Source: Microglena sp. YARC (taxonomy: Eukaryota; Chlorophyta; Chlorophyceae; Chlamydomonadales; Chlamydomonadaceae). From it: a stretch of DNA of 64,000 nucleotides. Of the stretch, positions 10,816 to 22,100 are shown piece after piece (the first letter of the stretch is position 1; the number at the start of each line of letters is the position of its first letter). Location: assembly GCA_022414725.1 (NCBI GenBank), contig CM039462.1, positions 97,346,963 through 97,410,962 of the forward strand. Direction: 5' to 3'. Made by a program: the position numbers and the translations under genes. The notes below the pieces were generated by a model that worked only from the letters and a program-made list of their open reading frames with translations, was not told the DNA's origin and did no database searches.

Positions 10816-12480
10816 ATATACTTCTGCTTGCTTCAGCGCCTCTAAAACATTCTGAAAGCAAGCAGAGAGCATTTTTTTTTGTTGCTTTGTTGTCGTTGTT
10901 TCGATTACATCAAAGTATTATTGGTCAGACTTCAAGATTGCTCACCTTCTTGCGGGCGGGAGTGAAGAATGGGTAGTATAAACACTGCTACAAATAACGG
11001 TTTCTGCAGCAAAAATGGCGCTGAAGTAAGCAGAGAGCATTCTTTTTGTTATTGTTGTTTTTTCGATTTCATGGCTGTGTCAGGCTTCGGGCTGCGGGCG
11101 GAATGGATGTGCCCCCGAAGTGGGTAGCATGATCAAGGGTATGTGGCCGTGTCAGGCTTCGGGCTGCGGCGCGGATATGGATGTGATGGGGTAGGTAGCA
11201 TAAAACACTACAAAAAATCGATCGGAGCGCGAACCCTTTAGGGCCTTTCAGGAGGTTGTGTTAGGGAAGAGGGGTTGGCGATGGATGTGGTCTGCAGCTC
11301 AAAGTTTAGGGGTAAAACCCTATTAACACTCAAAAAACCTAGCTAGTGCCCTAAACCCTAGCATGCTTGTTTTGGTGCTTTTGCGAGGCGTTTGGGGCAT
11401 GGAGGGGGTGGCGTGGAAGTTGTCTGCAGTCTCCAAGTAGGGTAAACCCTCAACCCTTTAGGACAGCTTACTTTAACTTTGAACCCTAGCCTACGTGTTC
11501 TAAACTTCCTCCGACTTGCTTGTTGTGGTGCTGTTACTGGTGTGGAGCATTCAGGAGAGGTGTGGGATGATTGTCTGCAGCTCCAATTTAGGTTAGACCT
11601 AACCCTATGCATCCCCTAATACGTCCCTGACCTGGTCTTCTTGCTAGGATGTGGGGCATGGAGAGGGAGGTGGCGGTGGAGGCTGGTCTGCAGCTGGCCG
11701 CGCAGTCAAGAGGAGGCTTGCGTCTTTTCAGTCTTTTCCACCCAGACAATATTATCATTCCTAAACCCTATAAACACTTAACTCTGACCCTAACCTGGTT
11801 CCCTAAAACCCTAACCGATGCTTTGTGATTGGCCGGATGGCTGTTTCAGGCAATGTGGGGCCTGCGAGCGGCTCCGGTGGCAGGCTTGGAGCTTGTTGTT
11901 CTGCAGGCCTGGACAACCTGGGTCAAGAGGTGGCGTGGGCCTCAGCACTCTGGAGCTAGCGGGCTAAAGAGCTGCTGTAGCTTGTCCCAAGCTGCTCATC
12001 CGCTTCCGGTTAATGGGCCATCTGGGCTTGGGGCAAATCAACAGCCATTCAGCTTTTAATAGTGGACCCAAACTAGTCAGCGGGTGAAGTGCATGGTTGA
12101 GCACTGTGATGCTGAATCTACTGCGGATTGGACAAAGAAACTCCATGGCTGCAAGTCGGCGACATATGTTTCCTGTATCCCAACTCTAAGCTGCTAATCA
12201 TCGGTTGGTGAAAGTGGTCTGTGGTGTGTGTGTGGTGGGGGGGGGGGGGGGGGAGGGGGGGCAAGCTCAAGCTGCTCATTCAGTCGGTTGGCGGGGCGTT
12301 ATTTTGGGGGGCCACACTCTCTGGGGCAAAATCTTAGTGATGTTTTCTGCTCTCGTTGTTAATTTAGCTCTAGCTGCTAGAGGCGATAGTCATGATCCCA
12401 ACTCTGTTGTGATAGTGTGGTGGTGTGTGTGTTTGGGGGGCGGGGGCGGGGGGGGCAAACTTGTCAGCGTATGGGCAGAC
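10816..12480 (+). repeat. decayed ~130-150 bp repeats with CCCTAAACC tracts
   Basis: Loosely related units (near 11085, 11155, 11225, 11370, 11520, 11640, 11830) share GTCAGGCTTCGGGCTGCGG or GGTCTGCAGCTC plus AACCCTAAACC-like strings. At 11850-11940 a short frame (NVGPASGSGGRLGACC) follows a TTTCAG but soon meets a stop. These may be old exon-edge copies of gene A; no exon can be fixed. G-runs occur near 12237-12258 and 12437-12452. Confidence 0.4.
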
Positions 12481-13094
12481 AAATAACATAAATTCAGACA
12501 CGAGTACATATTACCCCGCGGTAGTTTGATGAGGCGGTACAGCATGAGGGAGGCCAAGGCCGTTTGCTGCCAGCGTGGTGAAGCGCACCAACGTTGCTGA
12601 ACGTGCTGTAGGGGCGGCCAGTCATGAGATGCCCTACCCCCCACCATTGGCACCTCCCCCCCCCCCCCATACTCACAAACTCTCCCTGGTGTCCAGTTTA
12701 ACTTCGTGAGTTCCCCCCCCCCCCCACACTGAGCGGACACACACACACACACAGAATGTTTTCCTTGGTCGTGCGACAGTGCAGGGGTGCCCCCCCCCCC
12801 CCCCACACACACACCACACACACACATACAACAAATGTTTTCCTTGGCCGTGCACGTGCAGGCTGAAATCTAATCAAGAGATCATGATTAACTGGAGAAA
12901 GCAGAATGAGTTTTCTTCACGAACCAACTGGACTTCAATGTACATTACATCAACACCCATTGCGATCATTCTATCAATCTCATCATTATCATCATTGCAT
13001 CTTTTCATTACATCACCCCACCATCATCATTGCATTCATCGATCATCATCATTTTCAAGTTCTTGACCGTGCTGAGTGTGAGTTGCACATGCAG
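12481..13094. other. poly-C/CA tracts and unresolved sequence
   Basis: Poly-C runs near 12657-12668, 12713-12725 and 12791-12804 alternate with CA repeats. The blocks TTTTCCTTGGTCGTGC (12762) and TTTTCCTTGGCCGTGC (12838) are duplicates. CATCATCATT-type repeats fill 12950-13050. A block at 12850-12945 resembles the exon candidate at 13095-13229 and may be an edge copy of it. Confidence 0.5.
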
Positions 13095-13229
13095 GTGCTG
13101 ATCAATTGGAAATCATGAAGGCGTAGAGAAAGAGAACGTCAGTTTCTTCAGAACCAACTGACTCCTGTTGGCCCAAATAAGCTGCTTCACAGAAGAGAAT
13201 GCAATGATGAAGTCCCTTCTCCTAGACGC
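13095..13229 (+). CDS. candidate charged exon of gene A, with an indel
   Basis: After an ACATGCAG acceptor the sequence reads, with one probable base missing near 13132, ADQLEIMKA then RERERQFLQNQLTPVGPNKL and LHRRECNDEVPSPRR, ending at AGACGC|GTAAGT. The donor edge (CTCCTAGACGCGTAAGTGCA) is repeated near 13395 and 15440. The mixed charge suggests a helical segment; no family is recognised. The frame break may be a sequencing error, since the same area is full of single-base indels. Confidence 0.35.
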
Positions 13230-13549
13230 GTAAGTGCATTGGGTTTTACTTCGTTGTTATCAGAACCAACTGGGCTCCATGCTGGCTCAAAATAACCCTG
13301 GTGTAGCGGACAGTGTTTGATGAGCGCACATTTGATCGGGGTGTTTTGTATCGTTCATATGCTTAGATCTCCCTTGTGTTTTTACTCTAGACGCGTAGTG
13401 CATTGGTTTTGGTTTGGTTGTGTCAGAACAACTGGACTCCCATGCTGCGCTCAAAATAACCTTGGAATAATTCTTATTTATTATTGATAATTCTTATTTC
13501 CTTGGAATTATTATTATTTCTAGATAATAAATCTTAAATTTCCTTTTCA

Positions 13550-15150
13550 GTTTCAACCCTGGTGTAGCGAACAATATTGATGGTACATTTGATGTTTGTA
13601 CCTTTCGCCATGCTTAGGTCTCCCTTGCAATACGCCATAAGTACCGGTAGATAATTATTATTTCCTTTTCAGTTTCAACCCTGGGGTGTAGCGAACAGTG
13701 TTGTCTGTAACATTTGATGTTTGTACCTTTCGCATGCTTAGGTCTCCCTTGCAATACGCTGAGAGTACCAGTAGATAATTCTTATTTCCTTTTCAAGTTC
13801 TTCAACCCTGCGTGTAGCGAAACAGTGTTGATGGTACATTTGATGTTTGTACCTTTCGCATGCTTAGGTCTCCTTGCAATACCGCAGTACCAGTAGATAA
13901 TTATTATTTCCTTTATCAGTTTTCAACCCCGGTTTGTAGCGAACAGTGTTGATTGGTACACACTGTGTCACTTTGAGGTCCTCCCTCTGCATTCCCAGTT
14001 AGACGTAATTTTTATTTCTTTTTGTACCTTCGCATGCTTAGGATAATTACTTATTTACCTCAACCCGGTGTACGCGAACACGTGCATAGCCTTGACTCGC
14101 TTTGTTACCTTTCGCATGACTTAAGCAATAGACGCACTAACCAGTAGATAATTTATTTATTTCCTTGTTCAGTTTCAACCCTGGTGTAGCGAACAGTTTG
14201 ATGGTAACATTTGATGTTTGCTACCTTTCGCAATGCTTAGGTCTCCCTTGCAATACCGCCAGTACCAGTCAGATAATTTTTATTTCCTTTTCAGTTTCAA
14301 CCCTGGTGTAGCGAACAGATTGATGGTACATTTGATGTTTGTACCTTTCGCATTGCTTGCTAGGTCTCCCTTTGCAATACGCTAAGTACCAGTAGATAAT
14401 CTTTATTTCCTTCAACCTTTCAGTTTCAACCCCTGTTGTCACAGTTTGATGGTACATTTGATGTTTGTACCTTTCGCATGCTTAGGTCTCCCTTTGCAAT
14501 ACGCAGTAGTACCAGTGCAGATAATTTTTAGTTCCTTTTCAGTTTCAACCCTGGTGTAGCGAACAGTGCTTGATGGTACAGTTTGATGTTTGTACCTATT
14601 CGCATGCTTAGGTCTCCCTTGCAATACGCAGTACCGCAGTAAGATAATTTTATTTCCTTTTCAGTTTCAACCCTGGTGTAGCGAACAGTGTTGATCGGTA
14701 CATTTTGATGTTTGTACCTTTCGCGATGCTTAGGTCTCCCTTGCGAATACGCAGTACCAGTAGATAATTCTTTATTTCCTTTTCAGTTTGTCAAACCCTG
14801 GTGTAGCGAACAGTGTTGATGGTACATTTGATGTTTGTTACCTTTCGCATGCTTAGGTTCTCCTTGCAATAACGCGTAGTACCAGTAGATAATTTTTATT
14901 TCCTTTTCAGTTTCAACCCTGGTGTAGCGAACAGTGTTGATGGTACATTTGATGTTGTACCTTTCGCATGCTTAGGTCTCCCTTGCAATACGCAGTACCA
15001 GTAGATAATTTTTATTTCCTTTTCATTTCAACCCTGGTGTAGGAACAGTGTTGATGGTACATTTGATGTTTTGTACCTTTCGCATGCTTAGGTCTCCCTT
15101 GCAATACGCAGTACCAGTATAGATAATTATTCCTTTTCAGTTTCAACCCT
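13550..15150 (+). repeat. 117-bp tandem array, about 14 copies, codon-periodic unit ending in an acceptor-like site
   Basis: The consensus unit runs TTCAACCCTGGTGTAGCGAA, CAGTGTTGATGGTACATTTG, ATGTTTGTACCTTTCGCATG and so on to TTATTTCCTTTTCAG, 117 bp or 39 codons. One frame is fully open through the unit (peptide core FNPGVANSVDGTFDVCTFRM). TATTTCCTTTTCAG is a good 3' splice site, so each unit may be an exon edge with its acceptor. Copies differ mostly by single-base insertions and deletions, typical of uncorrected long reads. A larger related unit flanks the array at 13225-13465 and 15390-15510. Confidence 0.8.
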
Positions 15151-15690
15151 GGTTGTATGCGAACAGGGAATTTTTCTCCGTAGTATATTTAGATCTGAAT
15201 ACGAGACCCCGTTTTGGCCAAAATTGCCGGAATAATAAACCTAATTTTTTTTTTATGAAATTGACTAAAAATGACCTAATCGACCAAAATCGGAGTATAT
15301 ATAGATCCTGTTTTGGGAGGGGGAAAAAGGAGGGAAAAAGGAAAAGGGATAAGATTTCCTCTTTATTATTAAAAAAAAATCCCTGATTTGATTGGATGTT
15401 TGCATCTGTCTTATGCTTGGGTCTCCCTTGTGTTGTTACTCCTAGACGCGTAAGTGCATTGGGTTTTGGTTTGTTGTTGTCAGAACCAACTAAATTCCAT
15501 ATCCCTCAAATAGCTGCCCCTCCCCCCCTCAACATTAAGGGCGTCTGGAGTCGCGTCCCGAATGAAACGAAATGAATTATGAATTCAATTGATTTTAATT
15601 TAGTTTAATTTATTTAATGTTGTGTTATTTGATTCGATTTTATTCCATCCAATTAAATTTAATTTAATCAACGTGATTTAAATGCATTTT
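15151..15690. other. AT-rich spacer with a donor-edge copy
   Basis: 15390-15510 repeats the GGTCTCCCTTGTG and CCTAGACGCGTAAGTGCATT blocks seen at 13225-13465. 15580-15670 is AATTTAATTT-rich. No gene seen. Confidence 0.5.
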
Positions 15691-15814
15691 GCCCCTCCCC
15701 CCCTCAACACACACACACACACACCACGTACCCTTCTCCCTGCTAAATGCCCCAACTGAGTGCGTTTGCCTTCCCCCTCCTATGCACAACGCAGCTGTGC
15801 CGCTAACTACCCCC

Positions 15815-15861
<47 letters not shown>

Positions 15862-15932
15862 CAAAACACACACAACACATACCCCTCTCCCAGCTAATTG
15901 CACCGACTGAGTGTGTTTGCCCCCCCCCCCCC

Positions 15933-15989
<57 letters not shown>

Positions 15990-16001
15990 CCCACACCGCA
16001 G
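15691..16001 (+). repeat. CA microsatellite, ~60-bp poly-C and acceptor-edge copies
   Basis: CGCAGCTGTGCCGCTAAC at 15789-15806 repeats the acceptor and first bases of the exon at 16002. CCAACTGAGTGCGTTTGCC (15754) and CCGACTGAGTGTGTTTGCC (15903) are a second duplicated block. A CA tract (15821-15860) and a C-run of about 64 bp interrupted by one T (15920-15984) lie between. Confidence 0.85.
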
Positions 16002-16209
16002 CTGTGCCGCTAACGGTATCTGGGCTGACATGGCCCAGCTGAACGCAACCATCTCTCTGCATAAGCCACAACCCATCCCAGACATCCAAGCTGCTCAAGT
16101 CGCTGCTTCGGTGCTGGCCCTCAACAAGGGCAATATGATGGCAACTTTGCAGCAACTGACTGAAGCCGCCCTGGAGTACACAGCACCCAACAAGAACTAC
16201 CAGCGATGA
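16002..16209 (+). CDS. terminal exon of unrecognised gene A
   Basis: After CCACACCGCAG the only open frame (preceding exon ends in phase 2) gives CAANGIWADMAQLNATISLH, then KPQPIPDIQAAQVAASVLAL, then NKGNMMATLQQLTEAALEYT, then APNKNYQR and a TGA stop. Balanced composition, helical hydrophobic spacing and third-position bias toward C/G look like genuine protein. No family recognised. Acceptor-edge copies precede it at 15789, as with other exons here. Linking it to the exons at 3752 and 6068 is an inference from strand and repeat style; it could be a separate gene. Confidence 0.6.
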
Positions 16210-16668
16210 TGAGGATGGTGTTGATGAGGATGGATGGGGATGATGAGGATGGTGGTGGTGCTGCGTATCAAAAGGCGGATTTCTGTTGGCCTTGCTTTGA
16301 GTTTATATGTTTTCAGTTCTTTCAGTACGATATAAGTTCGCCATGCACAGCACGACATATCGAACGATAAACACGATGACTCTCAGTTGCGAGAGGATAT
16401 TGTTACATACTCAGCAAAAGTCAATGCCGAGACTGAACAGCGCCGAGGCAGCTGGACAGTTTTATAACAGTGAGGGTTTGGGCAAGATACCTCAGTTCAC
16501 ATTATTTTATGTATACATATTAACATTATACCTGGATATACAATATATTATATGTTGTGTACGATAATCATTAAAATTATTTTATGTATACATATTAACA
16601 TTATTTTATGTATACCTGGATATACGATATAGTATATGTTGTGTACGATAATCACCAATCAGAACCGA
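16210..16668 (+). other. probable 3' region of gene A with a ~100-bp duplication
   Basis: Begins with a GATGAGGATGG repeat. Blocks ending in ATATGTTGTGTACGATAATC occur at 16552-16571 and 16634-16653, preceded by ATTTTATGTATACATATTAA, so about 80-100 bp is duplicated. No further exon seen. Confidence 0.5.
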
Positions 16669-16945
16669 ATGGCTCAGTGGCAGAGCAAAGGTCCAAATAT
16701 TGAGGCAGGTGCGGGGTTCGAACCCCCTTGAGTGCGCTTGGGCCCGTACGGAGGGTCGTGGACCGGCACTGTAACTGGTATCTAGATGTGATGTTGGCTC
16801 GAGCAGCGCATACTTCCGATCCAGTTCTCTTAATCCGACTGGGCACGTCCTTAGAGGTCATTGTGACAATTCTTTGATGTTTAAATTTTCATTTTTTTTA
16901 TTGTTGTACGGTAGGGAGGTCGACATCCCTATCAATGGTGTACTT
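16669..16945 (+). mobile_element. tRNA-derived SINE
   Basis: TGGCTCAGTGGCAGAGCA (16669) is a near-consensus tRNA A-box/D-arm and GGGTTCGAACCCCC (16712) a B-box/T-arm, spaced as in tRNA. No matching acceptor stem is present and unrelated sequence continues for about 200 bp to a short CTTGAACTTGAACTTGG repeat tail, as expected for a Pol III-transcribed SINE. Confidence 0.65.
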
Positions 16946-16946
16946 G

Positions 16947-17000
16947 AACTTGAACTTGGTTACATAGCTTCAGCCAGCAATTTGGCTGCTCGCCGTCTTT
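16947..17000 (+). repeat. dispersed 50-bp hairpin repeat
   Basis: CTTGGTTACATAGCTTCAGC, then CAGCAATTTGGCTGCTCGCC; same block as in 1145-1590 and 25948-26000. It directly abuts the SINE tail, so it may be that element's 3' end or a preferred target. Confidence 0.7.
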
Positions 17001-17112
17001 GGTGGTAAAAACATTGTTGTAAGGGAAATGTAAACGCGAACAAATCATTTTTCTTGTAGTCTCATTTGCTTATTTTTTCTCCTCTTCTATCTCAAACTGG
17101 AGGATAAGAAAA

Positions 17113-17840
17113 CTATTCGTACCTATAAAAAAAGACTTGATCCATTCTCTTCATACATTCATGGATGAACAAAGGGAGCTTCTCTCGACCTTCAACTTCT
17201 GGATTGCACACAAGGTAATGTAGAGGAATCATCTTGCTATCAGCTTGGGAAATCAGGTTCGGATACTTTCTTACGGAGGTGACACCAGGGTAATTCAAAG
17301 CGCGCGCTTTTGAGTGCTGACTTTTTGACCCCCTCTGCGCTTTAAGCGCAGTTTTTTGCAACTCCCTGTGGGCGCAGCAAGCAAATTTTGCGCTTTTTGC
17401 ACTTCAAAGCGCAATTTTTTTTGTCTTCAAGTGCGCTAAAGTGCTGGCCAATTTGGCATTTTGAAGTACCCTGCGTGACACACTCGATCCTTCCAAGGAG
17501 CAATTGGGCGTTTCTATCTATCAGTTTCGACCTCCTGGTAGTAAGAGGAAGTTCTAAATCTAGACTTATCACGCACCACCTTGTGAGGTAGGTCTCGGAT
17601 GAGATAATTGGGCAACTCATGTTTCCCACTCTCATCCCATAAGGAGGACATCCAAGTCTGACACACAGCATTCTTCCTTCCTTGTGATCCCGAGCTTTCA
17701 TCTCTAGGGCGCGTTTCTGATGACTTAGTTCTATAGTATAAGAAAAGATGATGGAAGAACACCCCGTATGCACCTAAGAGAATGGCGTAAAATTTGGCGG
17801 AATTTGGCGGAATTCTGGTGGGGCTTGGCGCCTGGGCCAA
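17113..17840 (-). pseudogene. unknown protein ORF interrupted by a MITE and a 4-base duplication
   Basis: Reading from 17840 downwards, a frame begins MAQAPSPTRIPPNSAKFYA, has a hydrophobic stretch (ILLGAYGVFFHHLFLYY, likely membrane segment), and continues to SSYYQEVETDR. There a GATAGATA duplication near 17517 shifts the frame, which resumes as NAQLLLGRIECVT. At 17473 a MITE interrupts it; after the MITE the frame resumes with SVRKYPNLISQADSKM and ends FFYRYE at a stop near 17113. The good fit across the MITE shows it landed in an existing reading frame. The protein family is not recognised. Confidence 0.45.
17286..17473. mobile_element. hAT-type MITE, copy 1 (188 bp)
   Basis: Starts CAGGGTAATTCAAAGCGCG and ends TTTTGAAGTACCCTG, inverted ends of the CAGGG class. 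It is flanked by GGTGACAC (17278-17285) and CGTGACAC (17474-17481), an 8-bp target duplication with one mismatch, as expected of hAT elements. The interior is rich in AAAGCGC and GCGCTTT and has no transposase. Confidence 0.8.
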
Positions 17841-18219
17841 AACAGGAAGCCCCTGAAACTAAGGCCGTCCGCGGACATTGTGGCGGGGTTCACTTCGATA
17901 TAGTGTACTGTTGTAGCACCCCCTTTTCTTTTCATCCAACTCTGGGCTGCTCTGTGTTTCCTTTTGATTGAGTCACACCTGAATCTGGTTTAAACTGCAC
18001 GGTCGATCGACCTCGAGGTTTAGTGTTTGCTGGCAGAGGAAACCTAGGTGGTAATCTGCCACACCATACTCACAATTTTATTGTAACATTTATTTGTATC
18101 CAACTCTGGGCTGCTCTGTGTTTCCTTTTGACTCACACCTCAATCTGGTTTGAATGGAAAGGAAACAAGGTTTCCGCCGGGATTCCGCCAAAATGTGACT
18201 CTAACCAATTTATGGAGCT
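17841..18219. other. spacer with a direct repeat
   Basis: CATCCAACTCTGGGCTGCTC and the following 35 bases at about 17935-17990 are repeated at about 18097-18152. No gene seen. Confidence 0.5.
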
Positions 18220-18227
18220 CCCCAGTT

Positions 18228-18422
18228 CAGGGTACTACAAAGGCAGCGCGATTTGCCGATTTCGTGCACGCTTTGTTGAGCCCCACTGCGCGTTTCACAC
18301 AGTTTGTCAACCCCCCGTGGACGCAGCGCGCAGTTTTTGTGCATTTTGCACTACAAAGCGCTGGCCAATTTGACGTTTGTGCGCATTGAGCGCTGACCAA
18401 TTTGACAAAATGTAGTACCCTG
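18228..18422. mobile_element. hAT-type MITE, copy 2 (195 bp)
   Basis: Starts CAGGGTACTACAAAG and ends AAAATGTAGTACCCTG. Flanks are CCCCAGTT (18220-18227) and CCCCAATT (18423-18430), 7 of 8 identical. The interior contains repeated GCGCTGGCCAATTTGACG-like blocks shared with the copy at 56830-57007. Confidence 0.85.
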
Positions 18423-18449
18423 CCCCAATTTCGAAAAACCTGCCAACTT

Positions 18450-18800
18450 TATCAGCTTGTATGCACTCCGTAGAGTAGACAGAGATGAAAGCAGCGGAAC
18501 AGACGCACCAATCTATACACGGAGACGAGAATAGCATTACAAGGACAGTCGGACGCCAAAGGACACCAGCGGTGGGAGAGGCGGATGCCTGTAACCTGAC
18601 TAGAACCTAAGCCAGGAATCTTAAGCCGGGCACAGGCAATACAGAGCGTGTCAGTGAGAGACCGGTGACGCAGCCAACAGGAAGCTGTCACTGAGTCATG
18701 AAGGATGACACAGTACTGGCAGAGCCGATAGTTCTAAGGAAGTACAAAAGTAGTCACCAAGTCATAAAAACGCGTGAGAGCACCGCAATTCATGGTGATA
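18450..18800 (-). repeat. 3' LTR of the copia element
   Basis: 351 bp, beginning TATCAGCTTGTATGCACTCC and ending CATGGTGATA on the plus strand. The ends TATCA and TGATA are inverted repeats of each other; the canonical TG...CA is not at the limits. Confidence 0.95.
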
Positions 18801-19113
18801 CTCCACCTATGACACAGGTGACATACAATACTACTTCTCCACCTATGGCACTGGGGACATAGAACTATATGTAACAGATTAAAAAAAAATCAAAGAACTC
18901 CGAAAAAACGAGAGAACTCCAAATGGAACCCAAAGGGTTATAGGAAGTAATGAAACAAGGCAAAAACCAAAAATTTGCCAGGTTAGAAAGAGATGAAAAC
19001 CGAATATCAAAGATGGGTAACAACGGTATAGAAAACCCGATCCGGGAATAGGAACCTAATGCCAAACAATGATAACCAAATAAACCGAAGTAACCAGAAG
19101 AAAAAAAATGACC

Positions 19114-22100
19114 CTAAGGAGAAGCGGTCATTCCAAGCATTCGGACAAACCGCCAGAACACAGCAGGATCAAGGGGCTTGGTGAAGGGGTCAGCACAGTT
19201 GTCCTTAGTGTTAACATAGGCAACATCCAGTTGGCCATCCTCCACCAGCTCCTTGATGTAGTGATGAATAACATCAATGTGCTTGTTGCGAGGGAGTAGC
19301 TGCCAGTCATTGGCCCAACTCAGAGACCCTAAGTTGTCACCCTGGATCGTAACCAGGTCACAAGGCAGACCCAGATCCACCCTCAACTTCTTCAACCATT
19401 GCACCTCTCTGGCAGTCTGAGACAGGGCCTGATACTCAGCCTCACTAGAGCTAATGGCAACAGTGGGCTGCCTCTTGCTCATCCAGTTCACTATGCACCC
19501 CCCAGCAAGCACAGCAAAGCCAGTCTGAGACCTCCTGTCAGACCCATCATCAGCAAAGGATGAGTCACTAAAGACAGTAAAAGAGAACTCAGGGCTGTGG
19601 GTGTAAGTGAGTCCCAGGTGGGAATGTGATCTCAAGTACAAGAGCAAACGCTTGTCTGCCCCCCAGAGGGGACCGGTAGGGTGAGCAGAAAAACTGGACA
19701 GGTAGCCCACAGCAAAAGAAATATCAGGCCTGGTGCAAGTAGCCAGGTATAGCAAAGCACCCACAAGAGAGAGGTACTGGCTATTAGAGGGCAGGGGGTC
19801 TCCAGGGGGGTCAGTGACGGTGGACTTGGCCATGGGGGCACCAAACTTGGGCTTGGCAGCAGCAGTAAGACCAAACTGCTCCACCAGATCAACAATGTAG
19901 GAGTGCTGGGAGAGGTTGATCTGAACACACCTGCCGTCAGAGTCAAGTGTAACAGCCATGTCCAAAGAGAGGAACTGAACCGGTACACCCATTTCCTTGA
20001 CCTCCCAGCCAGCTTTCTCCATAGCCTCGATCAGCAAAGCATACCTATCCAGCTCACTAAAAGCACAGATAAAATCATCAACATAGGTCAGGACATAGCT
20101 CCACCCACCAATAGAATCCCTCCTAAAATACAGAGCAGGTTCTGCCTTGCACATAGTAAAGCCATGTGCAACCAAAACCCGCTTGACATCCCTACTCCAA
20201 GCCCTGGGCGCCTGCTTTCAAACCATAAAGGGACTTGATCAGTTTTGCACACAAGGGGAACACCGTTAGGACCAAGTACCTTAAAGCCCTCAGGCTGGTG
20301 GCAGTACAGGTCCAGACCAGGTTCTAGCTTAGCATTCAGAAATGCAGTCTTGATGTCCAGCTGCCGAACAAACATCTTCCGATGAGTGATGGCAGCAAGG
20401 AGCACCCTCAGACCTGCTTTAGAGGAGACGGGGGCATATACGTCATGAAAGTCCAGCCCAGGACGCTGCAGAAAACCACGGACCACAAAACGTGCCTTGA
20501 AGCGCACAGAACCATCAACCCCAACCTTCTTCACAAATAACCACCTGCCAGACAGGATCCTCTGCTTAGGAGGCTGTGGAGTGAGTGCCCAAGTACCATG
20601 GGCACGTAGGGACGCCATCTCATCCTTCATAGCAAGCAGCCATTGATCCCTGTCAGGGTTGGTAGGAAGCATGGCAGCCTTAAAGGTTAGTTCAGTGGAG
20701 GTGGAAATGTATGCCCCCACGTACAAGCAGTGTACTTGTACATGAGCAGCGGGGATATCAGCAGTATCAGCAGTAACCGGTAGTAAAGCCCCCAGCGCAG
20801 CACTAATGCCTGGTTGAACAAGGCCGGCATTCTTTGCCTCTATGTCATCGAAGCCTGGGTCGACCGGAACACCCCAGCCATACGCAGTATCAGACCCGGA
20901 CCAGTGTTCAAGATCATCACTCACACTCTCGGTGACGGCCACATCGTTACAATGCCTTGTCCGGTGTAAACCACCAGGGACAGCAGGAGGCGAAGGGATC
21001 AACAGCGCCCGCGAGCCATCCGAACAGGTGGACGGGGGTTGGCAACTAGTGGACAGTGGACCTATATCAGGCTCCACTATGACCTGAGCCTGTCCTAATC
21101 CTAGAGCTTCGCCAACGAAACGTGGCGCAGAGGAGGGCCTGGCGACCCCCTGAGATTCGGGTAAATTTACGTCTGAAAGAACTTCGGAATCCCACCCGTC
21201 CAGTACCTTCACACGCAATGCAGCACCATCAGCCCCTGACCTGGGACGCAAAGTCATCCCATGACCAGGGCAGCGGTCGACAATTGGGGTTGGTAAGGGA
21301 TCTAAGGCATTAACCGCAGAATCAGGCATATGTCTGTTGATGGCAGCAGGGATGCGAGAAACATACGGTGACCCGGCATAAGGGGACAGCCCAGGTATGC
21401 AGTTATAGCTAAACTGCTCATAGAAAAGTACATCACGACTCTCTACTACCTGGCGCAACTTAGGAACCCAAACAAAATAACCCTTACTCACCAGAGAATA
21501 CCCAACCAGTCTACCAGATAACGCCCTTTCGTCTAGCTTGTTGCGTTTCTTCCCATTGACTAAGGTAACATAGCAAGGGCAACCAAACACACGCAACAAC
21601 GACACATCAGGTAGAACCCCAAAGAACAACTCATAAGGAGTCTTGTCACCCTGATTGGGCAGCCGGTTTCGTAGGTAACAAGCAGGTAGGAAGGCATAGG
21701 GCCAGAAAGACTTAGTAAGCTTAGACTCCAAGTGGATACTCCTAGCTATGTTCTGCAAGACCCCATTGTACCTTTCCACAGTTGCATTCTGCTGAGCAGT
21801 GTATGCCATAGATAATTCATGCACAGCACCAACCGATTCTAACCAATCCTCGAACCACTTTACTATAAATTCCTTAGCCCTGTCAGATCTGAGACACTTG
21901 AAAACAAAACCATGCAGCTGAGTCATCCATCTGAGGATGGTAGTTTGAACCGCTAAGGGAGCTTCATCCCTGGTCCTCAAGCACAATACTTCAGCATAGC
22001 CAGAGTATTGGCCTGTGAGACACAGAACATAAAACTCCCCACGTAAGCCCCTAATATGAAATGGCCCCATGATGTCCAAGTGAAGGCGTTGTAAAGGTGC

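Noticed and set aside
13550..15150. CRISPR-like array
   Set aside because: Units are tandem with no unique spacers, in a eukaryotic setting with spliced genes.
16669..16740. Functional tRNA gene
   Set aside because: A- and B-boxes fit, but the acceptor strands do not pair and there is no immediate terminator; the block continues as a SINE.
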